A DNA stretch of 64,000 nucleotides from Rhodospirillum sp. (GCA_013822765.1 PNKY01000009.1:124001-188000), one strand, 5' to 3'. Counted from the stretch's first letter, positions 16,509-25,023 are shown. Made by a program: numbers and translations. Notes: generated from the letters alone by a model not told the origin.

Positions 16509-16682
16509 TCAGTTCTCGGCGACGTCGCCGATGCTGAGGCGGTCTGCCGAGGCGCGCTGCTCCATGCGCTCGGCCAATGCGCCGCCGACGGAGAGGACCA
16601 GAATGACCAGCAGCGCGGAGAGCGCGAGCGAGCGCGCAACGGTGCGCGGCATCGGTTGGATATGGAAGATGGTCTTGGTCAT
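16509..16682 (-). CDS. Small membrane or secreted protein, copy 2 of a tandem paralogue pair
   Basis: 57 residues from the ATG at 16682; a second ATG two codons earlier (16688) is possible, with AGGGG upstream. A hydrophobic segment SLALSALLVILVLSVGGALA is followed by AERMEQRASADRLSIGDVAEN. The tail aligns with the neighbouring 46-residue protein (RME, RA, DR, S, G at the same spacing). The function is unknown; a single-pass envelope protein with a short periplasmic or cytoplasmic tail is most likely. Confidence 0.6.
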   Translation of the reverse strand: MTKTIFHIQPMPRTVARSLALSALLVILVLSVGGALAERMEQRASADRLSIGDVAEN

Positions 16683-16815
16683 TCTCATCGCCCCTGTCTA
16701 GGAGGCCCCTTCGGCTTTTTGATGTGCTAAAGATGGCGATAACGGGGCAATCGCGCTGTGACCCGCGTCACCGGCCGCCCGGAAATCACAGGCTCTTCGT
16801 CAATCGGATAAATCC

Positions 16816-17856
16816 ATGGAATACAGACGTTTAGGCAGGACTGACATCAAGGTCAGCGCGATTTGCCTCGGCACCATGACCTGGGGGCAACAGAACAGCG
16901 AGGCCGACGGCCACGCCCAGATGGACTACGCGCTGGAACATGGCGTGAACTTCTGGGACACCGCGGAAATGTATCCGGTGCCGCCGACCGAGGAGCGTTT
17001 CGGCAACACCGAGCGGATCGTCGGCAGCTGGTTCGCCAGCCGCAAGCAGCGCGACAAGGTGATCCTGGCCACCAAGATCGTCGGGCCCGACCAGCGCTTC
17101 AAAAGCGTCCGCGGCGGCGACAACAAGTTCGACCGCCGCAACATCGTGGCGGCGATCGACGACAGCCTGCAGCGACTGCGCACCGATTATATCGACCTCT
17201 ACCAGCTGCACTGGCCGGAGCGCACGGTGAACGCCTTCGGGCGGCTGATGTACCAGCACCATCCCGAGCAGACCTTCACCCCGTTCGCCGAGGTGCTGGG
17301 CGTGCTGGGCGAGGCGGTGAAGGCGGGCAAGATCCGCCACGTCGGCCTCTCCAACGAGACCGCCTGGGGCACGATGCGCTGGCTGGCCGCTGCCGAGCAG
17401 GGCGCCGGGCCGCGCATGGTCTCGATCCAGAACTGCTACCACCTGATGAACCGGATGTTCGAGGTCGGGCTGGCGGAGGTCGCGATCCGCGAGCAGATCG
17501 GGCTGCTGGCGTTCTCGCCGCTGGCGATGGGCACGCTCTCCGGCAAATATCTCGGCGGCGCCCGGCCGGACGGCGCGCGCATGACGGTGTTCCCCAACTT
17601 TCCGCGCTACATGGCCCCGCGCGCCCAGGAGGCGACCGCGGCCTATGTCGGCCTGGCCCGCAAGCACGGGCTGGACCCGGCGCAGATGGCCCTCGCCTGG
17701 ATCAACGGGCGGGACTTCACCACCGCCAACATCATCGGCGCCACCAGCCTCGAGCAGCTGAAGAGCAACATCGCCAGCATCGACCTCAAGCTGTCGCCCG
17801 AGCTGGTGCGGGAGATCGAGGAGCTGCACAAGGTGTGGACCATCCCGGTGCCGTAG
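16816..17856 (+). CDS. tas: Aldo/keto reductase, Tas family
   Basis: 346 residues, NADP(H)-dependent reductase of carbonyl compounds with a TIM barrel fold. It resembles E. coli Tas closely along its length: LGTMTWGQQNSEADGHAQMDYA, the catalytic Tyr in AEMYPVPP, DLYQLHWPER, VGLSNETAWGTMRWL and HGLDPAQMALAW. The region after LATKIVGP is longer than in smaller AKRs, as in Tas. It begins with its own leader, separated from the small-protein genes on the other strand, and runs convergent to the phosphatase gene. Confidence 0.93.
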   Translation: MEYRRLGRTDIKVSAICLGTMTWGQQNSEADGHAQMDYALEHGVNFWDTAEMYPVPPTEERFGNTERIVGSWFASRKQRDKVILATKIVGPDQRFKSVRGGDNKFDRRNIVAAIDDSLQRLRTDYIDLYQLHWPERTVNAFGRLMYQHHPEQTFTPFAEVLGVLGEAVKAGKIRHVGLSNETAWGTMRWLAAAEQGAGPRMVSIQNCYHLMNRMFEVGLAEVAIREQIGLLAFSPLAMGTLSGKYLGGARPDGARMTVFPNFPRYMAPRAQEATAAYVGLARKHGLDPAQMALAWINGRDFTTANIIGATSLEQLKSNIASIDLKLSPELVREIEELHKVWTIPVP

Positions 17857-17878
17857 CGCCGGGGCCGTCACGCGGCGG

Positions 17879-18409
17879 TCACACCATAGGATCGAAGGGC
17901 GAATGCTCGGCGTTCGCGAACGAGCGGCCGGTCAGGCGCAGCAGGAAGCCCCAGTGGCTGACCACCGCGATCTCGCGCCAGTCGCTCCAGGCGGCGGCGC
18001 GCTCCCGGAACGAGCGGGCGCGCCGGAAGACGTCGGCCTCGGTTTCGTCCAGGGCCGGCCACCAGGTCTCCTCCAGGTGATCGAACTTGAGCGCGGGCCA
18101 GCTCTGGCTCAGGACCGAGCGGCAGGTGCCGACGTCGCACTGGAACTTGGCATGCTCGCGCACCAGCGGCTCGACATCGACCGGCACCTTGAGCACGTCG
18201 GCGACGATCTCGGCGGTCTGCAGCGCGCGGGTGTAGGGGCTGGTCAGCACCCGCGCGATCGGGCGCTCGGCGCGCTGGATCGCCTCGGCGGCCTCGCGCA
18301 CCTGCTCGCGGCCGGTCGCCGTCAGATGCGGATCGACGATGCCGGGATCGATGCCGGTGCGGCTGTAATGGACGTTGAACTCGGATTGGCCGTGGCGGAT
18401 GAGGATCAT
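17879..18409 (-). CDS. Histidine phosphatase family protein
   Basis: 176 residues. The catalytic LIRHGQSEFN is at residues 3-12 (phospho-accepting His6). Conserved LTATGREQ, LTSPYTRALQTAEI and the second His in VVSHWGFLLRL complete the phosphoglycerate-mutase fold. The substrate is unknown; the long EETWWPALDETEADVF region resembles proteins annotated only as histidine phosphatases. It is followed upstream on the same strand by fxsA (9-base gap), so they may be cotranscribed. Confidence 0.9.
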   Translation of the reverse strand: MILIRHGQSEFNVHYSRTGIDPGIVDPHLTATGREQVREAAEAIQRAERPIARVLTSPYTRALQTAEIVADVLKVPVDVEPLVREHAKFQCDVGTCRSVLSQSWPALKFDHLEETWWPALDETEADVFRRARSFRERAAAWSDWREIAVVSHWGFLLRLTGRSFANAEHSPFDPMV

Positions 18410-18418
18410 GGAACCAAG

Positions 18419-18907
18419 CTAGTCGACATCGATTATCTTTCGGTCGTCCCGGATGCGCGGCGGCGGCGTGCGGTCATCTTGCTCCGGGTCGCTGTCATTT
18501 TCCGGCACCACGCTGAATTCGCCGGGAATCGTGCCGGTGCTGCGATAGACCCGCGTCTCGAAATGCGTGGCAGTGCGTCGCAGCAGCCAATGGCGCGTCG
18601 CGGGCAGCAGCAAGACCAGGGCCAGCGCATCTGACACGAAGCCCGGAATGATAAGCAGGATGGCAGCGGCGGCAAAGCAGGCGGCATCGATGATGGAATG
18701 GCCAGGCTCCTTGCCCTCGGCCAAGGCGGCGCGCAGGCGACCGACCGCCTGCAGCCCGGTGTGGCGCAGCAGCGCAAGCCCGGCCAGCATCGCGGCGATG
18801 ACCCAGACCAGGGTCAGGAGCACGCCCAGCTTGCCGCCGAGCCACACAAACCCGGCGATTTCCAGGAATGGCAGGGCGACAGCTATGAATCCGATCAATC
18901 GCAGCAT
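18419..18907 (-). CDS. fxsA: FxsA family membrane protein
   Basis: 162 residues from the ATG at 18907; the open frame continues to a TTG at 18943, but the first helix (LRLIGFIAVALPFLEIAGFVWLG) fits the ATG start. It has the FxsA plan: P-E-I motif in helix 1, a second helix, an amphipathic loop and PGFVSDALALVLLLP. E. coli FxsA suppresses F exclusion of phage T7; the cellular role is otherwise unclear. Divergence from a Tim44-like gene is conserved in alphaproteobacteria. Confidence 0.9.
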   Translation of the reverse strand: MLRLIGFIAVALPFLEIAGFVWLGGKLGVLLTLVWVIAAMLAGLALLRHTGLQAVGRLRAALAEGKEPGHSIIDAACFAAAAILLIIPGFVSDALALVLLLPATRHWLLRRTATHFETRVYRSTGTIPGEFSVVPENDSDPEQDDRTPPPRIRDDRKIIDVD

Positions 18908-19092
18908 CTTTACCAGTTCTTTGGGCACCCTATCCCGGGCCAAGCTTGCTCTTGACCTGCCAATTGCCTATCTAAGAGGGACGGGTCGCCACCGCAACGG
19001 CGATCGGTCCAAAGCCCCTGGTTTGTTGGTCTTTGTTTGGCCAGGGGGACTATGGATCAGGGACCTCAGAACATTGTCACAGGCCGAATAAC

Positions 19093-19794
19093 GTGTTCTT
19101 CGAAATCCTGTTTTTCGCCGTGGTTGCCGGGTTCCTGGGCTGGCGATTGTACAGCGTGCTGGGCCGCCGCACCGGCCACGAGAAGCCGTTCGATCCGTTC
19201 CGCACCAAGGAGCCCGAGGCGCCGGCCACCGTTTCCGACCGCGATGGCAACATCCGCCGCCTGCCCGAGCCGGCGGCGCGGCCGGAGCGGGTCGACCGCG
19301 ATCGGCGCAAGCTGGAAGCCGCAATCGCCGGCGTCGCCGGCGATGTGCGCCGCGGTCTGGAGGAGATTCGCAGCGCCGATCCCAAGTTCGATCCGGTCGA
19401 TTTCGTCGCCGGCGCGCGCGTGGCGTTCGAGATGATCGTCGGCGCGTTCGCCCAGGGCGACGTCAAGGCCCTGCGCCCGCTGCTCAACGACCAGGTGTTC
19501 GGCAACTTCGCCGGCGCGATCGAGGAGCGCAACCGCAACAAGGAGCGCCACGAGACCACGCTGGTCGGCATCCTCTCCGCCGACATCGCGGGCGCCGCGC
19601 TCAAGAGCGACGAAGCGCAGGTCACGGTCAAGTTCGTCTCGCAGCAGATCAACGTGACCAAGGACCAGGAAGGCCGCATCATCGACGGCGATCCGTCCGA
19701 GGTCGCCAACATCACCGACGTCTGGACCTTCGCGCGCCCCGTCAAGTCGCGCGACCCGAACTGGGTCCTCACCGCCACCGAAAGCCCGCAGTAG
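19093..19794 (+). CDS. Tim44-like domain protein
   Basis: 233 residues from a GTG at 19093, chosen because it directly starts the N-terminal membrane anchor FFEILFFAVVAGFLGWRLYSVLG. A charged linker is followed by the Tim44/TIM44-like fold (residues about 80-233), including FVAGARVAFEMIVGAFAQGD and ending in DVWTFARPV..DPNWVL. Bacterial members (TimA-type) are inner-membrane proteins linked to envelope maintenance. Context: divergent fxsA on one side and mltA on the other, the usual alphaproteobacterial block; secB, often nearby, is not in this window. Confidence 0.9.
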   Translation: MFFEILFFAVVAGFLGWRLYSVLGRRTGHEKPFDPFRTKEPEAPATVSDRDGNIRRLPEPAARPERVDRDRRKLEAAIAGVAGDVRRGLEEIRSADPKFDPVDFVAGARVAFEMIVGAFAQGDVKALRPLLNDQVFGNFAGAIEERNRNKERHETTLVGILSADIAGAALKSDEAQVTVKFVSQQINVTKDQEGRIIDGDPSEVANITDVWTFARPVKSRDPNWVLTATESPQ

Positions 19795-19877
19795 GCAACA
19801 CGCCTGTTGGCAAGCCCCGCGCCGCCGTGGCATGGGTGGCGGATGCATCTTGCACAGGCGAATCCACCGCACAGTCT

Positions 19878-20030
19878 GTCACCCCGGACGGCCACGCAGT
19901 GGCGTGATCCGGGGTCCATCGTCATCGCGAACGCCAAGCGGCGCAGTGGACCCCGGCTCAAGGGCCGTCGGCGAATGCCGACATTCGTCGGCCGTCGGCG
20001 AAGGCCGACGTTCGTCGGCGGGGTGACGGG
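19878..20030. repeat. Expanded REPIN-like doublet with internal 27-bp tandem repeat
   Basis: Outer ends GTCACCCCGG and GGGTGACGGG and an inner GGGTCCA / TGGACCCC pair match the family. The right arm has grown by a tandem duplication, 19963-19989 and 19990-20016, 27 bases each with two differences; each unit can fold (GTCGGC / GCCGAC). The right end overlaps the likely start codon of mltA. Confidence 0.75.
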
Positions 20031-21138
20031 AGAGCGGTGGCGAGGGCTTCGCGTCCTTTTGCTCGCAGGCATGTCAATCGTAGCCGCCTGTGCCCCAACT
20101 CAAGAAATGACGGCGCCGCATCTGCGCGCGCTGTCTTCGCTGCCAGGGTGGAATGAGGATCTGAGCTTCCAGGCCTATCCCGCGCTGCTCGAGAGCTGCG
20201 GCGTGATCGAGCGCTTGTCGTCCGATCAGGCGCTCGGGGTCGGTGCGCCGCCGACGGCGTGGCGCGACGGGTGCGATGCGCTCAATGGATTGAAAGCGGC
20301 TTTGGTCTCGGACACCAACGTGGCGCTGCGGCAGACCATGGAGGCGCATTTCATCGCGCTCGATCCCGGCGCCGGCAGCAACGCGCTGGTCACCGGGTAT
20401 TATGAGCCTGAACTGAAGGGCAGCCGCGTGCAGGATGCGGCGCACTCCTATCCGCTCTATCGCCTGCCGCCGGACCCGCCTGCGTTCGATCGTGCCGAGA
20501 TCGATGGCGGCGCGCTGCAGGGGCAGGGGCTGGAGCTGCTGTGGGTCAACGATCGGGTCGAGGCGTTCTTCCTGCATGTGCAGGGCTCGGGGCGGGTGCG
20601 GCTGGACAGCGGCGAGGTGGTGCGTGTGGGGTTCGCCGGCACCAACGAGCGCGAATACGCCTCGATCGGCAAGGCGATGGTCGATGCCGGGATCATGACC
20701 AAGGAAGAAGCCTCGCTGCAGACCATCCGCGGCTATCTCAATGCGCATCCGGACGAGATCGATTCCTGGCTGCATCGCAACCCGCGCTATGTGTTCTTCA
20801 AGGAAGCGGCGGCCGATCCGAGCGCAGGCCCGGTCGGGGCCTTCAGCGTGCCCCTGACGCCGGGGCGCTCGATCGCGGTCGATCCGGCGTTCGTGGCCCT
20901 TGGCTTGCCGGTCTGGCTGGACACCACTGAGCCCGTGACAAATGCGCCCTTGCGGCGGCTGGTGGTGGCGCAGGATAAAGGCAGCGCGATCAAGGGCCCC
21001 GGGCGCCTCGACCTGTTCTGGGGCGCGGGGGATCAGGCGGAGGCGATGGCAGGTCCGATGAGGCAGCAAGGCACCTATTGGGTGATCGTGCCGCGCGCGG
21101 TGGGCGAACGCTGGCTGGCCCCGCAGGCGGGCTCATGA
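20023..21138 (+). CDS. mltA: Membrane-bound lytic murein transglycosylase A
   Basis: 371 residues from a GTG at 20023. This start gives a lipoprotein signal (basic n-region ERWRGLR, core VLLLAGMSIVAAC with lipid Cys); the ATG at 20071 would leave almost no signal peptide. The MltA domain shows VTGYYEPELKGS and the GSGRVRLDSGEVVRVGFAGTN region; the C-terminal 3D domain ends RLDLFWGAGDQAE with its three Asp. It cleaves peptidoglycan glycan strands, releasing anhydro-muropeptides. The start codon lies in the end of a repeat doublet. Its stop overlaps the lutA start (ATGA). Confidence 0.9.
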   Translation: MTGERWRGLRVLLLAGMSIVAACAPTQEMTAPHLRALSSLPGWNEDLSFQAYPALLESCGVIERLSSDQALGVGAPPTAWRDGCDALNGLKAALVSDTNVALRQTMEAHFIALDPGAGSNALVTGYYEPELKGSRVQDAAHSYPLYRLPPDPPAFDRAEIDGGALQGQGLELLWVNDRVEAFFLHVQGSGRVRLDSGEVVRVGFAGTNEREYASIGKAMVDAGIMTKEEASLQTIRGYLNAHPDEIDSWLHRNPRYVFFKEAAADPSAGPVGAFSVPLTPGRSIAVDPAFVALGLPVWLDTTEPVTNAPLRRLVVAQDKGSAIKGPGRLDLFWGAGDQAEAMAGPMRQQGTYWVIVPRAVGERWLAPQAGS

Positions 21139-21905
21139 GCGCAGGACTGCGCCAGCAAGTCGGGCTGTTCGTCACCTGCCTGGTCGATCTCTATCGGCCG
21201 ACGGTCGGTTTCGCGGCCATTGCGCTGATCGAGCGCAGCGGGCCTTACACCGTCGTGGTGCCGGAGGCGCAGACCTGCTGCGGCCAGCCGGGCTACAATT
21301 CCGGCGACAGGGAGAGCGCGCTCGCCATCGCGCGCCAGGTGGTCGCCGCGTTCGAGGGCTTCGACTATGTGGTGGCGCCGTCGGGCTCCTGCGGCGGCAT
21401 GATCAAGACGCACTATCCCGAACTGCTGGCGGGCGATCCCGCGTATGCCGCGCGTGCGCGCAAGCTGGCCGACAAGACCTATGAGCTGACGCAGTTCCTG
21501 CGCGACGTGGCGCACTGGGACGGCGTCACGGCGGCGTTCGCGACGTCGGTCACCTATCACGATTCCTGCTCGGCCCTGCGCGAGCTGCAGGTCAGGCGCC
21601 AGCCGCGCGAGTTGCTGGCGAAGGTGCGCGGCTTGTCGTTCAAGGAACTGCCGAACGGCGAGCCGTGCTGCGGCTTCGGCGGCACCTTCTGCGTCAAGTT
21701 CCCCGACATCTCCAACCGCATGGTGGAGGACAAGGTCGCCAACATCGAGGCGACCGGCGCCGACGTGGTGCTCGCCGCGGACATGGGCTGCCTGCTCAAC
21801 ATCGCCGGCAAGCTGAAGCGCGCGGGCAGCAAGGTCGAGGCGCGCCACGTCGCCGAAGTGCTGGCCGGCATGGCCGACGATGCCGCGATCGGCGAGGGGC
21901 AGTAG
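21135..21905 (+). CDS. lutA: Lactate utilization protein A, (Fe-S) oxidoreductase
   Basis: 256 residues from the ATG overlapping the mltA stop. It has two cysteine-rich CCG modules: TCCGQPGYNSG near 47-57 with SGSCGGMI, and EPCCGFGGTFC near 176-186 with ADMGCLLN. LutA is one subunit of the LutABC L-lactate oxidising complex, passing electrons through Fe-S or related cofactors. lutB and lutC follow in order, completing the set. The unusual point is its position inside the mltA-smr cell-wall block. Confidence 0.93.
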   Translation: MSAGLRQQVGLFVTCLVDLYRPTVGFAAIALIERSGPYTVVVPEAQTCCGQPGYNSGDRESALAIARQVVAAFEGFDYVVAPSGSCGGMIKTHYPELLAGDPAYAARARKLADKTYELTQFLRDVAHWDGVTAAFATSVTYHDSCSALRELQVRRQPRELLAKVRGLSFKELPNGEPCCGFGGTFCVKFPDISNRMVEDKVANIEATGADVVLAADMGCLLNIAGKLKRAGSKVEARHVAEVLAGMADDAAIGEGQ

Positions 21906-21909
21906 GCCG

Positions 21910-23322
21910 ATGGAATCGACCGCGCACCTGTTCAAGGACAACGTCAAGCGCGCGCTGAACGATGCGCACTTGCAGCAGGCGCTGGGCCACGTGCGCACCA
22001 AGTTCATCGACAAGCGCCAGCAGGCGATGGCTGCGCTGCCGGAGTTCGAGGCGCTGCGCGACGCTGGGCGCGATCTCAAGAACCATGTGCTGAGCCGGCT
22101 CGACGAATACCTGGTCGAGTTCGAAGGTAACGTGACCAAGAACGGCGGCCACGTGCATTGGGGGGCGACGCCGGCCGAGGCGCGCAAGATCATCCTCGAC
22201 ATCTGCCGCGGCGCCGGCGCCAAGACCGTCACCAAGGGCAAGACCATGGTGGGCGAGGAGATCGGCATCAACGACCATCTCGCCGCCAACGGCATCGAGC
22301 CGATCGAGACCGACCTCGGCGAATACATCATCCAGCTGCGGGGCGAGGCGCCCAGCCACATCATCGCGCCGTCGGTGCACGTCACCAAGGACCAGGTCGA
22401 GGAGACCTTCCGCAAGGTCCACACCGACCTCGACCCCAACCGCAATCTCAGCGAGCCGTCGAGCCTGCTGCACGAGGCGCGGGTCAAGCTGCGCGGGCGC
22501 TTCATCGCGGCGGATGTCGGCATCACCGGCGCCAATTTCCTGATCGCCAACAGCGGCACGACGACGATTGTCACCAACGAGGGCAACGGCGACCTGACGC
22601 AGACCCTGCCGCGCATCCACATCGTGCTCGCGGGCATCGAGAAGATCGTGCCGAGCATCGAGGATGCCGGCCTGCTGCTGCGCCTGCTGGCGCGCTCGGC
22701 GACCGGGCAGGAGATGTCGGCCTACACCACCTTCTCCACCGGGCCGCGGCGGCCGGAGGATGTCGACGGGCCGGAGCAGTTCCATGTCGTGCTGGTCGAC
22801 AACGGCCGCAGCAAGCTGCTCGGCACCGAGTTCGAGGAGATGCTGCGCTGTATCCGCTGCGGCGCCTGCCTCAATCATTGCCCGATCTATCATAACGTCG
22901 GCGGCCACGCGTACGGCTGGGTCTATGCCGGGCCGATCGGCGCCATCACCACGCCGGCGCTGATCGGCATCGAGCATTCCGCGCCGCTGCCGGAGGCGTC
23001 GTCGCTGTGCGGACGCTGCGAGTCCGTTTGTCCGGTGCGGATTCCGATTCCGAAGATGCTGCGTGCCTGGCGCGAGGAAGCGTTCGAACGCCGCCTGCAC
23101 GGCAACCGCGCGCGCTGGGCGCTGAAGCTATGGGCGGCGCTGGCGACGCGGCCGGCGCTGTATCGGCTGGCGACGCGCGTGGGCGCGGGCGTGCTCGGTG
23201 CGCTTGGCGGCAAGCGCGGGCGTTTCGCCGCGCTGCCGTTCGCGCAGGCGTGGACCGCTCACCGCGACCTGCCCGCGCCGCAAGGGCGCACCTTCATGGC
23301 GATGTACCGGGGGAAGAAGTGA
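21910..23322 (+). CDS. lutB: Lactate utilization protein B, iron-sulfur protein
   Basis: 470 residues from the ATG at 21910, 4 bases after the lutA stop. An N-terminal LUD domain (residues about 50-300, with ANSGTTTIVTNEGNGDL) is followed by two 4Fe-4S motifs, CIRCGACLNHCPIYH near 314 and CGRCESVCPVRIP. It is the electron-transfer subunit of the LutABC lactate dehydrogenase complex. The length is slightly under the roughly 475-480 usual for LutB and the C-terminal tail is basic. The stop overlaps the lutC start. Confidence 0.94.
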   Translation: MESTAHLFKDNVKRALNDAHLQQALGHVRTKFIDKRQQAMAALPEFEALRDAGRDLKNHVLSRLDEYLVEFEGNVTKNGGHVHWGATPAEARKIILDICRGAGAKTVTKGKTMVGEEIGINDHLAANGIEPIETDLGEYIIQLRGEAPSHIIAPSVHVTKDQVEETFRKVHTDLDPNRNLSEPSSLLHEARVKLRGRFIAADVGITGANFLIANSGTTTIVTNEGNGDLTQTLPRIHIVLAGIEKIVPSIEDAGLLLRLLARSATGQEMSAYTTFSTGPRRPEDVDGPEQFHVVLVDNGRSKLLGTEFEEMLRCIRCGACLNHCPIYHNVGGHAYGWVYAGPIGAITTPALIGIEHSAPLPEASSLCGRCESVCPVRIPIPKMLRAWREEAFERRLHGNRARWALKLWAALATRPALYRLATRVGAGVLGALGGKRGRFAALPFAQAWTAHRDLPAPQGRTFMAMYRGKK

Positions 23323-23954
23323 GCTCCCGCGACGACATCCTCAATCGCATCCGCACCGGGCGCAGCGCGGCGAAACCGCACCCGGGCTCCGGGCCGTCGC
23401 CCAAGCGCGGGCAGGTTGCCGGGGCGGAGCGCAAGGCGTTGTTCGTGCGCATGGCGCAGCAGGCGCAGGCGAGCGTCGATGAGGCAAGCTCGCACGCTGA
23501 GGTGCCGGGGCTGGTTAAAAACTATCTCAGCCAGCACAATTTGCCGGCGGAGGCGCGGCTGGCGCCCGATCCGCGCATCACCGGATTGGACTGGGCCTCG
23601 CAGCCGCTGCTCAGCACCAGCGTCGGCGGCACCGACGGCTCGCATCCGATCTCGGTGACCGGCGCATTCGCGGGCGTCGCCGAGACCGGCACCCTCGCGC
23701 TCACTTCCGGCGCGCCGTCGCCGACCCTGCTCAACTTCCTGCCGGAGACGCACATCGTCGTGGTCGACGCCAGCGACCTCGCCGGCAGCTACGAGGAATT
23801 GTGGGCCAAGCTGAAGGCGCAGTATGGCGAGACCATGCCGCGCACGCTGAACCTCGTCACCGGCCCCTCGCGCAGCGGCGACATCGAGCAGACCATCCTG
23901 ATGGGCGCGCACGGTCCGAAGCGGCTGCACATCATCGTGGTCGACAAACCCTAG
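23319..23954 (+). CDS. lutC: Lactate utilization protein C (LUD domain)
   Basis: 211 residues from a GTG at 23319 that overlaps the lutB stop. It starts SSRDDILNRIR, typical of YkgG/LutC, then a variable linker, and the LUD core with FAGVAETGTLAL, LLNFLPETHIVVV and a final SRSGDIEQTILMGAHGPKRLH loop. It is the third subunit for L-lactate oxidation. No LutR-type regulator or lactate permease is nearby. Only 4 bases separate it from the Smr gene, so the whole mltA-lutABC-smr-XRE row looks cotranscribed. Confidence 0.93.
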   Translation: MSSRDDILNRIRTGRSAAKPHPGSGPSPKRGQVAGAERKALFVRMAQQAQASVDEASSHAEVPGLVKNYLSQHNLPAEARLAPDPRITGLDWASQPLLSTSVGGTDGSHPISVTGAFAGVAETGTLALTSGAPSPTLLNFLPETHIVVVDASDLAGSYEELWAKLKAQYGETMPRTLNLVTGPSRSGDIEQTILMGAHGPKRLHIIVVDKP

Positions 23955-23958
23955 CGCG

Positions 23959-24525
23959 ATGGCGAAGCGGCGCGTCACGCCCGACGAGCTGGAACTGTGG
24001 CGGCATGTTGCGCAGAGCGTGCGCCCGATCAAGTCCAGGCGAAAGCCCGCGCAGCCCAAGGAGGCAGCGCCGAGCGCGCCGCCCGCCAAGTCCAAGGCTG
24101 CGAAACCCGCAGCGCCGCCTGTGCCACCGGCTAAGCCACAACTACCCGCCGCGCCCGCCAAGCCGCACGCGCTGACCCACGGCCTCAGCCACGGCATCGA
24201 CCGGCGCCAGGCCGCGCGATTTCGCAAGGGCAAGCTCACGATCGAAGGCAAGATCGATCTGCACGGCCGCACCCAACAGGACGCGCACGACGACCTGCTC
24301 GCGTTCCTGCGCCGCGCGCACACTGCCGGCAAGCGCAACGTGCTGGTGGTGACCGGCAAGGGCATGACGACCTCGAAGACCGGCGTCCTGCGCCAGGCGG
24401 TGCCGCGCTGGCTGAACGAGCCGACGTTCCGTTCGCTGGTGCTGGCGTTCGACTACGCCGAGCCGCAGCACGGCGGCGAGGGCGCGATCTATGTGCTGAT
24501 GAAGCGCGTGCGGGAAAAGAAATGA
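23959..24525 (+). CDS. Smr/MutS2 C-terminal domain protein
   Basis: 188 residues. The first 75 are basic, Ala/Pro-rich and probably disordered (AKPAAPPVPPAKPQ). The Smr domain follows with IDLHGRTQQDAHDDLLAFL and the VVTGKGMTT loop, ending in DYAEPQHGGEGAIYVLMKR. Smr domains are nucleases that nick DNA or RNA; stand-alone alphaproteobacterial members have no firm role. The gene usually lies directly after mltA in this group, but here lutABC intervenes. Its stop overlaps the next start (ATGA). Confidence 0.92.
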   Translation: MAKRRVTPDELELWRHVAQSVRPIKSRRKPAQPKEAAPSAPPAKSKAAKPAAPPVPPAKPQLPAAPAKPHALTHGLSHGIDRRQAARFRKGKLTIEGKIDLHGRTQQDAHDDLLAFLRRAHTAGKRNVLVVTGKGMTTSKTGVLRQAVPRWLNEPTFRSLVLAFDYAEPQHGGEGAIYVLMKRVREKK

Positions 24526-24878
24526 CGCCCTTCGGCCGGAAGCTGCGGAGCTTGCGGGAGGCACGGACGTGCCAGCTGAAGGATCTCGCCAAGGCGCTGA
24601 AGGTGAGCTCGGCCTATCTGTCGGCGCTCGAGCACGGGCATCGCGGCAAGCCGTCGCCTGGCCTGGTGCAGCAGGTCGCCGCCTACTTCAATCTGGCGTG
24701 GGAGCAGGTGGACGAGTTGAAGGCGCTGGCCGAGCTGTCCGATCCGCGCGTCACCATCGACACCGCCGGTCTCACGCCCGAGGCGACGGAGCTGGCCAAC
24801 CGGCTGGCGGCGCGGATCGATGCGCTGAGCGATGGGGAGATCGCACGGCTGTTGGCGATGCTGAAGACGAAGCACTGA
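24522..24878 (+). CDS. XRE-family transcriptional regulator
   Basis: 118 residues. The helix-turn-helix covers about residues 5-60 (LRSLREARTCQLKDLAKAL, then SSAYLSALEHGHRGKPSP), followed by a helical tail ending in LSDGEIARLLAMLK. It is probably a DNA-binding repressor or activator; its targets are unknown. Its position after smr, with overlapping stop and start, is common in alphaproteobacteria, so it belongs to the ancestral block rather than to lutABC. Confidence 0.88.
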   Translation: MTPFGRKLRSLREARTCQLKDLAKALKVSSAYLSALEHGHRGKPSPGLVQQVAAYFNLAWEQVDELKALAELSDPRVTIDTAGLTPEATELANRLAARIDALSDGEIARLLAMLKTKH

Positions 24879-24940
24879 CGCCATGCAGCCGCTCCACCAT
24901 AACGATTGAGTCGTAGGCACCGTCTCGCCCTCCGCTCCAA

Positions 24941-25023
24941 CCGTCACCCCGGCCTTGAGCCGGGTCCATCGATCAATCGCTCGTGCGACTGCGGAATGGA
25001 TCCGGGCTCAAGGCCGGGATGAC
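24941..25023. repeat. REPIN-like palindrome doublet (subfamily A)
   Basis: The left arm is CCGTCACCCCGG-CCTTGAG-CCGGGTCCA and the right arm TGGATCCGGG-CTCAAGG-CCGGGATGACAG. It has the same inner TCCA / TGGA ends as the other doublets. It lies at the end of the plus-strand mltA-XRE row, facing the minus-strand methyltransferase. Confidence 0.8.
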
